Source: Nitrospirota bacterium (GTDB lineage: Bacteria > Nitrospirota > Leptospirillia > Leptospirillales > Leptospirillaceae). From it: DNA of 64,000 nt. A program made the position numbers and the translations under genes. Below the pieces are notes generated by a model, which had not been told where the DNA came from, searched no databases, and saw nothing but the letters and a program-made list of their open reading frames with translations. Within the stretch, counting starts at the first letter, position 1, and each line of letters opens with the position of its first letter. The stretch covers positions 59,650 through 123,649 of the forward strand of contig JAJYGC010000016.1 in NCBI GenBank assembly GCA_021785195.1, written 5' to 3'. Positions 46,363-54,411 of the stretch are shown here, piece by piece.

Positions 46363-46443
46363 TTTATTAGACATAGAATGTGTGATTATTGGGCCAGAAC
46401 GATCCAGTACCATCCAAATATATCTCGTTGAAGGAGATGGACC

Positions 46444-47343
46444 ATGAGTTTTGATAATTTGAAAATGTCTCCCGCTCTGGAGAAGTATATGACCAAGGAA
46501 TACCGCGATCTCGTAGAGCGTGGTCCTTATGGCAAGCCAAAAAAAGTCTCTGAAATGGGTACGTTCAAGGAAATCCTGGAAGAGCATCCGATGTGCGCTG
46601 GATGTGCAATGACCCTTTTCATCAGGCTGACGATGATTGGTCTTCCAAACCCGGAGCATACCATCCTTGTTGGTACGGCGGGTTGTGGCCGCTTGGCCTT
46701 GACCCAGACATCCATCCCCTTCATCTATGGAAACTATGGCGATACGAATGCTGTGGCATCCGGTTTGAAGAGAGGTCTTGCGACCCGCTTTGCCGAGCAG
46801 CCGAAGGATGTCGTTGTGATGGCAGGTGATGGAGGTCTTGCGGATATCGGGTTCAGTGCTGTCATGCATTCCTGGTTCCGGAAGGAAAAGTTTACGACCA
46901 TCATGCTTGACAATGAAGTTTATGGGAATACAGGTGGTCAGGAATCGGGCATGACCGAAAGGGGCGCAATCCTGAAAATGGCTCCCAAAGGGAAGCAATT
47001 TGAAAAGATGGATATGATTGGTCTTGCTAAAACTGCCAACGTTGCCTATATCGCCCGGGTTACCCCAACCAACCCGACACGTGTGGCATCGACGATCCGC
47101 AAAGCCGTCCTGATTGCTCGTGAAATTGGTCCGACCTTCATTCAGGCATATACCTCATGCAATATCGAATATGCCATTCCCACACCAAAAGTCATGGATG
47201 ATGCGAAGGAAGTCGAGAGTGCCCGTTACGGCTTCATGGAAATCATGTCCGATGAGGCAAGGGAATACTTGGAGTCTATTGAGCCGGCCAAGAAACCCAA
47301 AGCCAAGAAATCAGAGTCGGAAGAATCCGTCACAGCGAATTAG
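46444..47343 (+). CDS. 2-oxoacid:ferredoxin oxidoreductase beta subunit (cluster 1)
   Basis: The 299-residue product binds thiamine diphosphate and a [4Fe-4S] cluster. CAGCA, GTAGCGRLAL and the cysteine in AYTSCNIEY supply four cysteines placed as in PFOR beta domains. The ThDP motif is GDGGLADIGFSAVMHS ending with the metal-binding LDNEVYGNTGGQESG. It carries out decarboxylation or carboxylation at ThDP. The C-terminal tail is Lys/Glu rich. Between alpha and this gene is an 81-base gap; GAAGGAGA precedes the ATG. Gamma follows after 9 bases. Confidence 0.94.
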   Translation: MSFDNLKMSPALEKYMTKEYRDLVERGPYGKPKKVSEMGTFKEILEEHPMCAGCAMTLFIRLTMIGLPNPEHTILVGTAGCGRLALTQTSIPFIYGNYGDTNAVASGLKRGLATRFAEQPKDVVVMAGDGGLADIGFSAVMHSWFRKEKFTTIMLDNEVYGNTGGQESGMTERGAILKMAPKGKQFEKMDMIGLAKTANVAYIARVTPTNPTRVASTIRKAVLIAREIGPTFIQAYTSCNIEYAIPTPKVMDDAKEVESARYGFMEIMSDEAREYLESIEPAKKPKAKKSESEESVTAN

Positions 47344-47352
47344 GGGGATCCG

Positions 47353-48051
47353 ATGAATAATAAAAAACGATTTAATATCCGCATGGCTGGTATTGGTGGC
47401 CAGGGTGTCGTCACCGCATCACACATCCTCAGTAACGGAATGGTGATTATGGGCGGAGAAAGTACCTTGGTTCCTTTTTTCGGCTCTGAAAAGCGGTTGG
47501 CTCCGGTTGAGTCCTATGTTCGGATTGCCAATGGAAAAATCTATGAAATCGGTGAAATCATTTACCCGAACGTGATCATGATTTTCCATCCTCAGGTCAT
47601 TACTCATGGTAAGTCCTATACAATGCCATTCTATTCGGGTTTGAAGCCGGATGGGGTTGTGTTGATCAACTCTGACACTCCGATCAATCTTGTTGCCGAT
47701 GAAGTGCGGGAACTCGAAGAGAGAAACGCCCATATTTACTATCTGCCAGCGACGACGATTGCACGCGAAAAAGCTGATACTGACCTCGCCACAAACATGG
47801 CGATGGTGGGGGCGATCAGTGCGATTATGGGCATTCCGGACCTCCCATCATTGGAACAATCCGTCAAGGAGCGTTTCCTCGGAAAGGGATTTGTGGTTTC
47901 GGGTGGTACGGCAGCCCTTGATAATGTGATCGAGCGAAAATTTGCCAAGAAAGAACAGTTGCTGAAGAAAAACATGGAAGTCATTTCCGCCGCCTATAAT
48001 TATGCGGTTGAGCATGGTTGGGCAGCAGCGAGCCAAACGGCCAAGGTTTAA
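47353..48051 (+). CDS. 2-oxoacid:ferredoxin oxidoreductase gamma subunit (cluster 1)
   Basis: The 232-residue product is of the PorG/ForG type: FNIRMAGIGGQGVVTASHIL is the hallmark glycine-rich start and FFGSEKRLAPVESYVRIA is typical. This subunit helps form the CoA-binding part of the complex. It lies between beta and delta with gaps of 9 and 23 bases. Confidence 0.93.
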   Translation: MNNKKRFNIRMAGIGGQGVVTASHILSNGMVIMGGESTLVPFFGSEKRLAPVESYVRIANGKIYEIGEIIYPNVIMIFHPQVITHGKSYTMPFYSGLKPDGVVLINSDTPINLVADEVRELEERNAHIYYLPATTIAREKADTDLATNMAMVGAISAIMGIPDLPSLEQSVKERFLGKGFVVSGGTAALDNVIERKFAKKEQLLKKNMEVISAAYNYAVEHGWAAASQTAKV

Positions 48052-48074
48052 ATCCGAGGTAAGGAGAGTCCAAG

Positions 48075-48386
48075 ATGTATTTAGTGGCACACGTAGATAC
48101 GAGTATTTGTGCGGAAACTGCATGCAAGCTCTGTACGCAGTTTTGCCCTGAAGCCAATACGATTCTGTACGACAATGAAAAGAAAACGGCATTCATTGCC
48201 ACTGACCGTTGCAAGGCTTGTGAAATATGCGTCAGCATCTGTGACAACATGGCAAAGCACAGTGCCATCAAGATGATTATGATTACCGACATTGAAAATC
48301 CATTTGAACTTTCCAAGAGTGGTTTCAGACCTGCCGAATGGAACAGCATGGTCAGGCCGAAGCTGATCTCAGAAAAAGAATCGTAA
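48075..48386 (+). CDS. 2[4Fe-4S] ferredoxin-like delta subunit (cluster 1)
   Basis: The 103-residue product has two Cys motifs: CAETACKLCTQFCPEA and CKACEICVSICDNMA. The second is a regular C-x2-C-x2-C-x3-C, but its last cysteine is followed by D rather than P. The first has an extra spacing (C-x4-C-x2-C-x3-CP). The subunit passes electrons between ThDP-bound intermediates and ferredoxin. A 35-residue tail has no motif. AAGGAG stands well placed before the ATG. Confidence 0.93.
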   Translation: MYLVAHVDTSICAETACKLCTQFCPEANTILYDNEKKTAFIATDRCKACEICVSICDNMAKHSAIKMIMITDIENPFELSKSGFRPAEWNSMVRPKLISEKES

Positions 48387-48477
48387 GGAACCTTTGCTTC
48401 GGATGTCTGGGCGTAACTTTCGGGTTACGCCCTTTGTGTCTTAATAAATTCATTGGTCTCTGTTGGGGCTTGAAAAT

Positions 48478-48762
48478 TTGGAATCAATCGAAGTCAACGA
48501 TCCTCTCCGCATTCAGGAGATCCTGAAATCGGTCTCTTTGACCGGAAAGGGTTTCACAACAGATTGTCTGTTGGTCGATGTGTTTGAGGCGGGATTGACC
48601 TATCCCGATTTCTTCAAGGCGATGGGGGAGGATCCCACCGCCTATTTTGAAGGTAAATCTCCGGCATGGGAGTCCTACCATCTCCGTCAGGGGAAAAAAG
48701 TTTTTATGGTATATGGAATGGGAGCTAGGGGACGGCGTGTTCAGATGACCGAAACCCCCTGA
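48478..48762 (+). CDS. Small protein of unknown function in oxidoreductase cluster 1
   Basis: The ~94-residue product is not recognised; visible pieces are SLTGKGFTTDCLLVDVFEAG and FFKAMGEDPTAYFEGKSPAW. Start codon choice is uncertain: TTG at 48478 with GGGG upstream, or TTG at 48463. It follows the delta subunit by ~90 bases and precedes the DUF1841 gene by 5 bases, so it is probably co-transcribed with the oxidoreductase genes. Confidence 0.55.
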   Translation: MESIEVNDPLRIQEILKSVSLTGKGFTTDCLLVDVFEAGLTYPDFFKAMGEDPTAYFEGKSPAWESYHLRQGKKVFMVYGMGARGRRVQMTETP

Positions 48763-48767
48763 GACAG

Positions 48768-49187
48768 ATGAGACTTTTTGACCCTTCCGATCAATGGCGT
48801 TTTTCGCGAATCGCCGAAAAAAGGAAAACCGATACACTCGAAGGAGAGGACGCCAAGATTGCATCGATCATGGCGTCCCATCCAGAATTGGACCCATTCT
48901 GGTCGTTGGGGGAGGCATCCGCTTCACCCCAGGAAATTGACGGGCAGATGGTTAATCCATTTGTGCATGTTACACTTCATCTGGTAGTGGAAAACCAGAT
49001 AGAGCGAGAGTATCCCCAGGAAGTGAAGAAAACTTTTTTGCGACTGGTAGAGCAAGGTGATACTGAACATGACGCTCTTCACAGCATCATTAGTGTTTAT
49101 GCTAATCTTTATTTTCGGGCCCTCCGCAAAGGGCAATCGTTTGACGAATCTGAATACACAATGACTCTCGGATTTCTGACGGTTTGA
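48768..49187 (+). CDS. DUF1841 family protein
   Basis: The 139-residue product fits the DUF1841 family in length and motifs: NPFVHVTLHLVVENQIEREYP and DALHSIISVYANLYFRALRKGQSFDESEY. The function is not known. It is the last gene of the first oxidoreductase group. The ribosome binding site is weak. Confidence 0.75.
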   Translation: MRLFDPSDQWRFSRIAEKRKTDTLEGEDAKIASIMASHPELDPFWSLGEASASPQEIDGQMVNPFVHVTLHLVVENQIEREYPQEVKKTFLRLVEQGDTEHDALHSIISVYANLYFRALRKGQSFDESEYTMTLGFLTV

Positions 49188-49404
49188 TCTCAATTTGAAG
49201 AAACTGATTCCTTGACTTGACGGTAAACTGGGCCTTATATTTCTTAGACCCGGTTTTATTTCTCCGGCCTTTCTCATGGACTCTTTTGGTCATTTGTTTT
49301 TGATCAGGGGAGGCCTCTGACCAGAGGTTACGGAGTAAATGGTGTGTCGTGGAACCATAAGTGCACCGGTTGATCCTGAACGAATGAATATGAAGGAGTT
49401 CCCC

Positions 49405-50625
49405 ATGGGTGGTCATGAAAGTAACGGGATGCCTCAAATAGGTTCCATGAATAAGAAGGGCCAGATTATTACGGACCCGAGCGAGCTTTTTTTTCTGTCT
49501 CCCCGCACTCAGGCTTTTTTGACAGGTTCTGAGGTCATTAAGGAAGCGGTTAAGCGAGCCAGTGTCGATTTTTCCGTCGCCTATCCGATCACTCCCCAGA
49601 GCGAGGCATCTTCGCTCGTTGGAGAGTTATATGCGGATGGATACGTCGGTGATTATATGCGCGGGGAATCCGAGTTTGCTGTGATGGGACAATGTGCCGG
49701 TGGCGCGTTCGGTGGTGCCAGGGTCTTTACGACCACAGCTGGACCGGGAACCCTCCGTGCATTTGAAAACTTTCCGATGTGGGCCGGTAGCAGGCTTCCA
49801 ATTGAAGTTGTTTTCACCGTTCGGGGCGTAAACTCCCCTTTGTCAATTCAGCCGGATACATTGGAAATCGCTTTCATGCTTGAGACAGGCATGCTTCTTT
49901 GGCATGCAGAGGATGCTCAGGATTTGTTTGATTTCATCCTGAAGGGTTATATCGTTGCAGAGCAACCGGAGGTCCATCTCCCCATTGGGGTGATTTGTGA
50001 TGGATTCTTTGTGACCCATACGAAGGACATGGTATTGATGACCCCTGAAAACAGGGTTATTCCTCACTACAATCCTTACGCTTCGCCAGTCACATGCATG
50101 GATATGGAGTCACCTCCAGTCCGCATGATGCGTGATCCGTTCGTCATGAAATCAAATTACATCAGTTATATGACCCATGCGAGCTGGCAGCTCGAGGTTC
50201 GTGCAGCGATCGAACGCTCCCGCAAGCATACGATTCAGCTTCTGGATGGGTTGATTGAAGTGGAAAACCCGGATGCAGAAATTATGCTGATCTCTTCGGG
50301 AACGGCTGTTTCTCAATCCCGGGAAGCGGTTCGTTTGTTCAGGGACCAAGGTGTCAAGGTTGGCTTGGTCAAGATCAAGACGATTCGGCCATTTCCAGCT
50401 CAGGAAGTCCGTGAAGCCCTCAAAAATGCCAAGCATATCTTTGTGCCGGAATTTAATGTCGCCGGTTGGATGGCCAAAGAAATCAAGTCAGTCATTGACC
50501 GAAGTGAACGGGTTGTTGCCGGACCTCATGTTGCAGGCGGCATGACAATGCCTCCTGAGGTGATTGTTGAGGAAATTGAAAGGTCACTCGCCCTGCGGGG
50601 TAAGAAGGAGCTCATCCATGGGTAG
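49405..50625 (+). CDS. 2-oxoacid:ferredoxin oxidoreductase alpha subunit (cluster 2)
   Basis: The 406-residue product is the paralogue of the alpha subunit at 45121, with AFLTGSEVIKEAVKRASVDF, AYPITPQSEASSLVGELY and TTAGPGTLRAFENFPMWAG. Differences in the substrate region (GQCAGGAFGGARVFT against SAIAGASRSGARSLT) would fit two different 2-oxoacids. The ATG at 49405 is chosen because AAGGAG lies seven bases upstream; the frame is open to 49339. It overlaps the beta gene by 8 bases. Confidence 0.93.
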   Translation: MGGHESNGMPQIGSMNKKGQIITDPSELFFLSPRTQAFLTGSEVIKEAVKRASVDFSVAYPITPQSEASSLVGELYADGYVGDYMRGESEFAVMGQCAGGAFGGARVFTTTAGPGTLRAFENFPMWAGSRLPIEVVFTVRGVNSPLSIQPDTLEIAFMLETGMLLWHAEDAQDLFDFILKGYIVAEQPEVHLPIGVICDGFFVTHTKDMVLMTPENRVIPHYNPYASPVTCMDMESPPVRMMRDPFVMKSNYISYMTHASWQLEVRAAIERSRKHTIQLLDGLIEVENPDAEIMLISSGTAVSQSREAVRLFRDQGVKVGLVKIKTIRPFPAQEVREALKNAKHIFVPEFNVAGWMAKEIKSVIDRSERVVAGPHVAGGMTMPPEVIVEEIERSLALRGKKELIHG

Positions 50626-51508
50626 GGAAAAGATACAGATCAATGAAGAATTCTGGGACATCATGCCCGATGACTATAAAGACCTAGTCAACCACTCCAC
50701 CTACGGAAAGACAGACCGGGGTTGGAAGGATGTCGGAAGCTCCACGGAACTTATTGCGGAGCACTCACTGTGCGCTGGCTGTCCTGAATCCATCGCATTC
50801 CGCCACATTATGGCTTCAATGCCCTCCCCTGAAGATACGGTCATGGTTGGGTCGACAGGATGCACCAGTCTGGTGTTTCCAATGGTCGCCGTCCACAATA
50901 TCCACTCTTTGTTTGGTAATCAGAATGCGGTCGCAACCGGGCTGAAGAGGGCTTTGAATGTCCGGTTCCCGAACAAAAACAAGGATGTCATCGTGCTCGC
51001 AGGAGATGGTGCCACGGTTGATATCGGTCTTGATATGACCCTGCAGTCCTGGTTCCGTGGAGAACGCTTTACAACCATCTGTTTCGATAATGAACTTTAT
51101 GCCAACACCGGGGGTCAGGAGTCCGGGTTGATGCAGAAAGGATTTGTCGCAAAGATGGCTCCCGTTGGGAAAAAGTTTGAAAAGGTTCGTCTTCCTGAAA
51201 TTGCCCGGGAATCTGGATGCGCCTACGTGGCGGTTCTGACTACCTCAAAGCCAAGTCTGGTAGAGCGCGTTGTCCGCCAGGCCGTTTTGATTGCGCGGGA
51301 GATTGGCCCTACCTATCTTCAGATCTATACCCCATGCATCCTGGAAATCGGGAAGCAGTCTATGGAAGGCCTCCAGGAAATGCGTGATGCGGAAGCCGCC
51401 GGAGAGCGGTTTAAGTTCAGGGAATTTATCACTCCGGAAGCGCAGGCTTTTATCGATGACATGGCGGCCAAGAAAAAAGCTGAAAAGCTTGCCTCTGCTG
51501 CAAACTAA
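50618..51508 (+). CDS. 2-oxoacid:ferredoxin oxidoreductase beta subunit (cluster 2)
   Basis: The 296-residue product has the cluster cysteines in SLCAGCPES, VGSTGCTSL and YTPCILEI, and the ThDP motif GDGATVDIGLDMTLQS with DNELYANTGGQESG. It starts inside the end of the alpha gene with AAGGAG seven bases upstream, giving tight coupling of the two subunits. It is clearly paralogous to the beta subunit at 46444. Confidence 0.94.
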   Translation: MGREKIQINEEFWDIMPDDYKDLVNHSTYGKTDRGWKDVGSSTELIAEHSLCAGCPESIAFRHIMASMPSPEDTVMVGSTGCTSLVFPMVAVHNIHSLFGNQNAVATGLKRALNVRFPNKNKDVIVLAGDGATVDIGLDMTLQSWFRGERFTTICFDNELYANTGGQESGLMQKGFVAKMAPVGKKFEKVRLPEIARESGCAYVAVLTTSKPSLVERVVRQAVLIAREIGPTYLQIYTPCILEIGKQSMEGLQEMRDAEAAGERFKFREFITPEAQAFIDDMAAKKKAEKLASAAN

Positions 51509-51526
51509 ACGATAAAAACGGGGTAA

Positions 51527-52222
51527 ATGAAGATGAAAAGAAGAATTAATATACGTATGTCAGGTTTAGGAGGGCAGGGCGTTGTTACCTCTGCCCATAT
51601 TATGGCAATGGCTGCGTCAAAGGAAGATAAGTTCGCCATTTCCAATCCCTTCTTCGGTGCGGAAAAACGTATGGCTCCCGCTGAGTCGTATGTCCGGATC
51701 GGGCCAGAAAAAATTTATGACCGTGGTGAATTGGTATACCCGGATGTGGTCATGATTTTTCATCCTCAGGTCATTACGATGGGAAAAAGCTATACGATGC
51801 CATTTTATTCGGGAATCAAGAAGAATGGGATTGTCATCATCAATGATGACATTGAACTTCTGACTGATGCGGAGAAAGAGGATCTGGCATCCATGAACGT
51901 CCTTGTTTACTATGTTCCGGCAACAAAGATGGCTCTTGATATCGCAGGAACGGAGCTTTCCACAAACATGGCCATGATTGGCAGTGTTGCAGGACTTACG
52001 AATGTCATTGGAATGGAAGCGCTTGATCTTGCCCTCCAGGACAGGTTCGGAAAAAAATATATAGCTTCTGGCGGTACGGCCACGCTTGACGAAGCGATTA
52101 AGAAAAAATTCGCCAAGAAGGAAATGCTCCTTCAAAAGAATCTTGATACGATCAAGGTAGCCTTTGATCAGGCAACAGATTATGCGAAGAGCAAGAATTA
52201 CATTCCTGAAGTAATGGCTTAA
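51527..52222 (+). CDS. 2-oxoacid:ferredoxin oxidoreductase gamma subunit (cluster 2)
   Basis: The 231-residue product begins INIRMSGLGGQGVVTSAHIM and contains FFGAEKRMAPAESYVRIG, matching the PorG type and the gamma subunit of cluster 1. An ATG at 51533 is an alternative start. It lies 18 bases after beta and 16 before delta. Confidence 0.93.
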   Translation: MKMKRRINIRMSGLGGQGVVTSAHIMAMAASKEDKFAISNPFFGAEKRMAPAESYVRIGPEKIYDRGELVYPDVVMIFHPQVITMGKSYTMPFYSGIKKNGIVIINDDIELLTDAEKEDLASMNVLVYYVPATKMALDIAGTELSTNMAMIGSVAGLTNVIGMEALDLALQDRFGKKYIASGGTATLDEAIKKKFAKKEMLLQKNLDTIKVAFDQATDYAKSKNYIPEVMA

Positions 52223-52238
52223 GGGGAAACGGGAAAAC

Positions 52239-52451
52239 ATGTATAACGTTGCCGAAATCAGTGAAGAGGCCTGCGTTGCGAATAAAGGATGCCGGCTATG
52301 CATTATGTATTGCCCGGAAGCCAACTGCATTCTCATGAATGATGAGAAAAAGGTTGCTTTTGTAGTTGAGTCCCGTTGCAAGGGATGTGAATTGTGTGTA
52401 GTTGTTTGTGATGCAGCAAAACACAAAGCCATTACGATGGTTAACCGCTGA
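52239..52451 (+). CDS. 2[4Fe-4S] ferredoxin-like delta subunit (cluster 2)
   Basis: The 70-residue product has CVANKGCRLCIMYCPEA (spacing C-x5-C-x2-C-x3-CP) and CKGCELCVVVCDAAKH. As in cluster 1 the first motif has an enlarged first spacing and the second ends in CD. It lacks the 35-residue C-terminal tail of its cluster 1 paralogue. Confidence 0.92.
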   Translation: MYNVAEISEEACVANKGCRLCIMYCPEANCILMNDEKKVAFVVESRCKGCELCVVVCDAAKHKAITMVNR

Positions 52452-52472
52452 TAGAGGTCTGGAGGCGGTTGC

Positions 52473-52709
52473 TTGGATAAAATGGAACTGGCACTGAATG
52501 ATATCAGGCTTTCCATGGATCGCTTCATGTCGGTTCTGGATGGGGAGATTGAAACTGCTCGGCGGGAAAACCTGCCGGAAGATAAAATCAAATCCCGCCT
52601 TGTTGCATTCATCGCAATCAAGGATAGTGGCCGGATTTACCTTGATTGGGCAGAGCATTACGTTCGGGGTTCCTTTAAGGAAATACCGGGCGACGAAGAA
52701 ACCGAGTAA
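52473..52709 (+). CDS. Small helical protein in oxidoreductase cluster 2
   Basis: The 78-residue product is mostly helical and charged (MELALNDIRLSMDRFMSVLD). No family is recognised and it has no counterpart in cluster 1. It starts at TTG with GGAGG seven bases upstream, 21 bases after delta, so it is in the operon. Confidence 0.65.
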   Translation: MDKMELALNDIRLSMDRFMSVLDGEIETARRENLPEDKIKSRLVAFIAIKDSGRIYLDWAEHYVRGSFKEIPGDEETE

Positions 52710-52802
52710 TGTTCCAAATCGCATCTTGGTCAGCAGTCCCTCTTTCTGGTGACCTTGCGGCCGTGGTTTGAATTGAATCAACGTTTGTCAGAAGGAGTGG
52801 AT

Positions 52803-53384
52803 GTGAATCCGTACAGTGTTCTGAGGGGGCCGGAAGGTTTTTTGCCCCCAGCTGCGGCGCTAGCCGGCAATATCTTGCCCGAGACAGGACAGGGTCATAT
52901 TGAAGGACAGATCGTCAGCGAAGAAGAGGCAATCGAAGAAGCAGCAAGAAAGTTTGTTTCAGCCAAAGTTCCAACTATTTTCCCTGGACCATTGGTTTTA
53001 TGGGGATGGAATGAAAAGGCGATCCGTACAGCTGAAGCGGTAGAAAGATTGTCTGTGGCAGGGGGAATCAACATTATTCCCATGCCTGATTACAGACCCA
53101 AGTATCCGAAGATTGATCCTGAAGCGGAAATCAATCCAAACCATCCAAATTTAACGATCTGGCACAACAAGATTGATGTATGCATGTTCGTGGGTGTTCA
53201 TTGCCACTATGCAAATCTTTCCTTAAAGATCATTCGGGGTGGGACGGCCTGTTTTACGATGGCGTTCTGTGCGCACGCCGGTCACGAGGATGCAAATCTG
53301 ACCGTACGGGATATCCTTCCGGAAAAAATTGATCGAGTGACAGAAATTGTCAAGAAACTAAAGCTTAATTCAAAAAAATTTTAA
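52803..53384 (+). CDS. CO dehydrogenase/acetyl-CoA synthase epsilon-like subunit of the oxidoreductase (PorE/ForE)
   Basis: The 193-residue product resembles the epsilon (CO_dh) family: a Rossmann-like domain with PGPLVLWGWNEKAIRTAEAVERL, INIIPMPDYRPKYP, and IDVCMFVGVHCHYANLSLKIIRGG. Proteins of this type are the fifth (epsilon) subunit of the five-subunit enzymes described in Hydrogenobacter. GTG 52803 has GAAGGAG five bases upstream. It is the last gene of cluster 2 and is followed by a terminator. Cluster 1 has no copy, so it may serve both complexes or define which is of the five-subunit type. Confidence 0.8.
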   Translation: MNPYSVLRGPEGFLPPAAALAGNILPETGQGHIEGQIVSEEEAIEEAARKFVSAKVPTIFPGPLVLWGWNEKAIRTAEAVERLSVAGGINIIPMPDYRPKYPKIDPEAEINPNHPNLTIWHNKIDVCMFVGVHCHYANLSLKIIRGGTACFTMAFCAHAGHEDANLTVRDILPEKIDRVTEIVKKLKLNSKKF

Positions 53385-53402
53385 ACAAGTTCCACTCATG
53401 TG

Positions 53403-53452
53403 GTCCTTGATCCGCTCATTACAAGTGAACCCGGATCAAGGACTTTCATTTT
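53403..53452 (+). terminator. Terminator of oxidoreductase cluster 2
   Basis: GTCCTTGATCCG and CGGATCAAGGAC form a perfect 12-bp stem, followed by TTTCATTTT. Confidence 0.85.
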
Positions 53453-53735
53453 GGTGAACAGTTCTCCTATCCGCCTTTCAATTTCTTAGTTTTTCCTTGA
53501 TTTTATCCATTTCGTTGAAATCTCTCGGATATCCTCGTGATTAATCCTTACAACTCTTTTTGGATTGGGTGAAAAACATTCCTCCCTTACCGCTTTCAAT
53601 CACCAGCATCCAGTGAGCCAAATTTGTTTATGTAAAGTGATGCTGGGTTTAGGAGAAGCAATGAGAAACAATGAGAAACAACTGTCGATCCTGAAAAGAC
53701 GGGTTATGAATGATTGGGAGAACAGGGGGAAAAAT
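53453..53735. other. Intergenic region without a convincing gene
   Basis: A 70-codon open frame at 53565 has no ribosome binding site and no recognisable content. A short direct repeat (ATGAGAAACA twice near 53661) is the only structure seen. Confidence 0.5.
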
Positions 53736-53774
53736 ACGGGAGAGCCCGCAATCACATGGATTAGGCTCTCCCGT
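53736..53774 (-). terminator. Terminator of the minus-strand gene at 53807
   Basis: ACGGGAGAGCC and GGCTCTCCCGT form an 11-bp stem; read on the minus strand it is followed by ATTTTTCC. Confidence 0.8.
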
Positions 53775-53806
53775 TAGGGGGAGAAACTTTCAGGAAGTGA
53801 GGAAAG

Positions 53807-54208
53807 TTATTCTTCGTTTTCGTCTAAGCCAACGGCTAGCTCGTGAAGAAAATCACCCGCAAGCGTTTCTGGGGGAACAATCGTCTTCCAATGAAAAAGT
53901 GCGAGTTTGGCAATCTGGTGCGTATCCTCAAGATGCGGAATGTTGTCCGAAAATCGTTCCCGAATGATTTCCAGTTCCTTTTGGGGCATTGATTTGCATT
54001 CATGGAATGTGGATTCAAGAACATTTCCCAAAAAATCCTGATCGGAAATCGTCTGACAAAGAATTCTTGTCTTGGGCCTGTTTTCAAAAATTCGAAGGAT
54101 TTCATCTTTCTCCGTACCAATTTTGGTCTGGAGGATGATGGATTCCCCTTCATTGATAATCGTCAATTCGATATGGTTTCCATGTAGGCGCATGCCGGAA
54201 TAATACAT
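53807..54208 (-). CDS. Small protein, possibly derived from the N-terminal part of an IS110-type transposase
   Basis: The 133-residue product is not firmly recognised. Its beginning (YYSGMRLHGNHIELTIINEG) has the pattern of the first RNase H-like strands of IS110 transposases (YVGIDVHK...VLDEDG), but the catalytic aspartate is replaced by arginine. The end (LEDTHQIAKLALFHWKT) faintly resembles the KTDxxDAxxLA motif. No C-terminal transposase half follows. AGAGGA precedes the ATG and a terminator follows, so it looks like a functional small gene; it might be a domesticated remnant or an unrelated protein. Confidence 0.5.
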   Translation of the reverse strand: MYYSGMRLHGNHIELTIINEGESIILQTKIGTEKDEILRIFENRPKTRILCQTISDQDFLGNVLESTFHECKSMPQKELEIIRERFSDNIPHLEDTHQIAKLALFHWKTIVPPETLAGDFLHELAVGLDENEE

Positions 54209-54411
54209 GGGTGTGTCCTCTCTGATTTCTGTGAAATGATGGATTTCGTATTGAGCCAGGAATTATCTCTTGCAAAGACTTTAACATAGGCGGCGCCGGA
54301 TCTTCAAAATGGCAATTTTTTTAGAATAAATCATTCCCAAAAAGCGCCAAAACAAATAAAAATCCGTCAGTGGAGAGATGCGTTCATCACTCTTTTGAAA
54401 GAGACCCGGAC

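Noticed and set aside
49314..49327. Small palindrome CCTCTG-AC-CAGAGG before the second alpha gene
   Set aside because: Only 6 base pairs and no other support for an operator or terminator.
53565..53777. 70-codon open frame after oxidoreductase cluster 2
   Set aside because: No ribosome binding site, and its end coincides with a minus-strand terminator hairpin.
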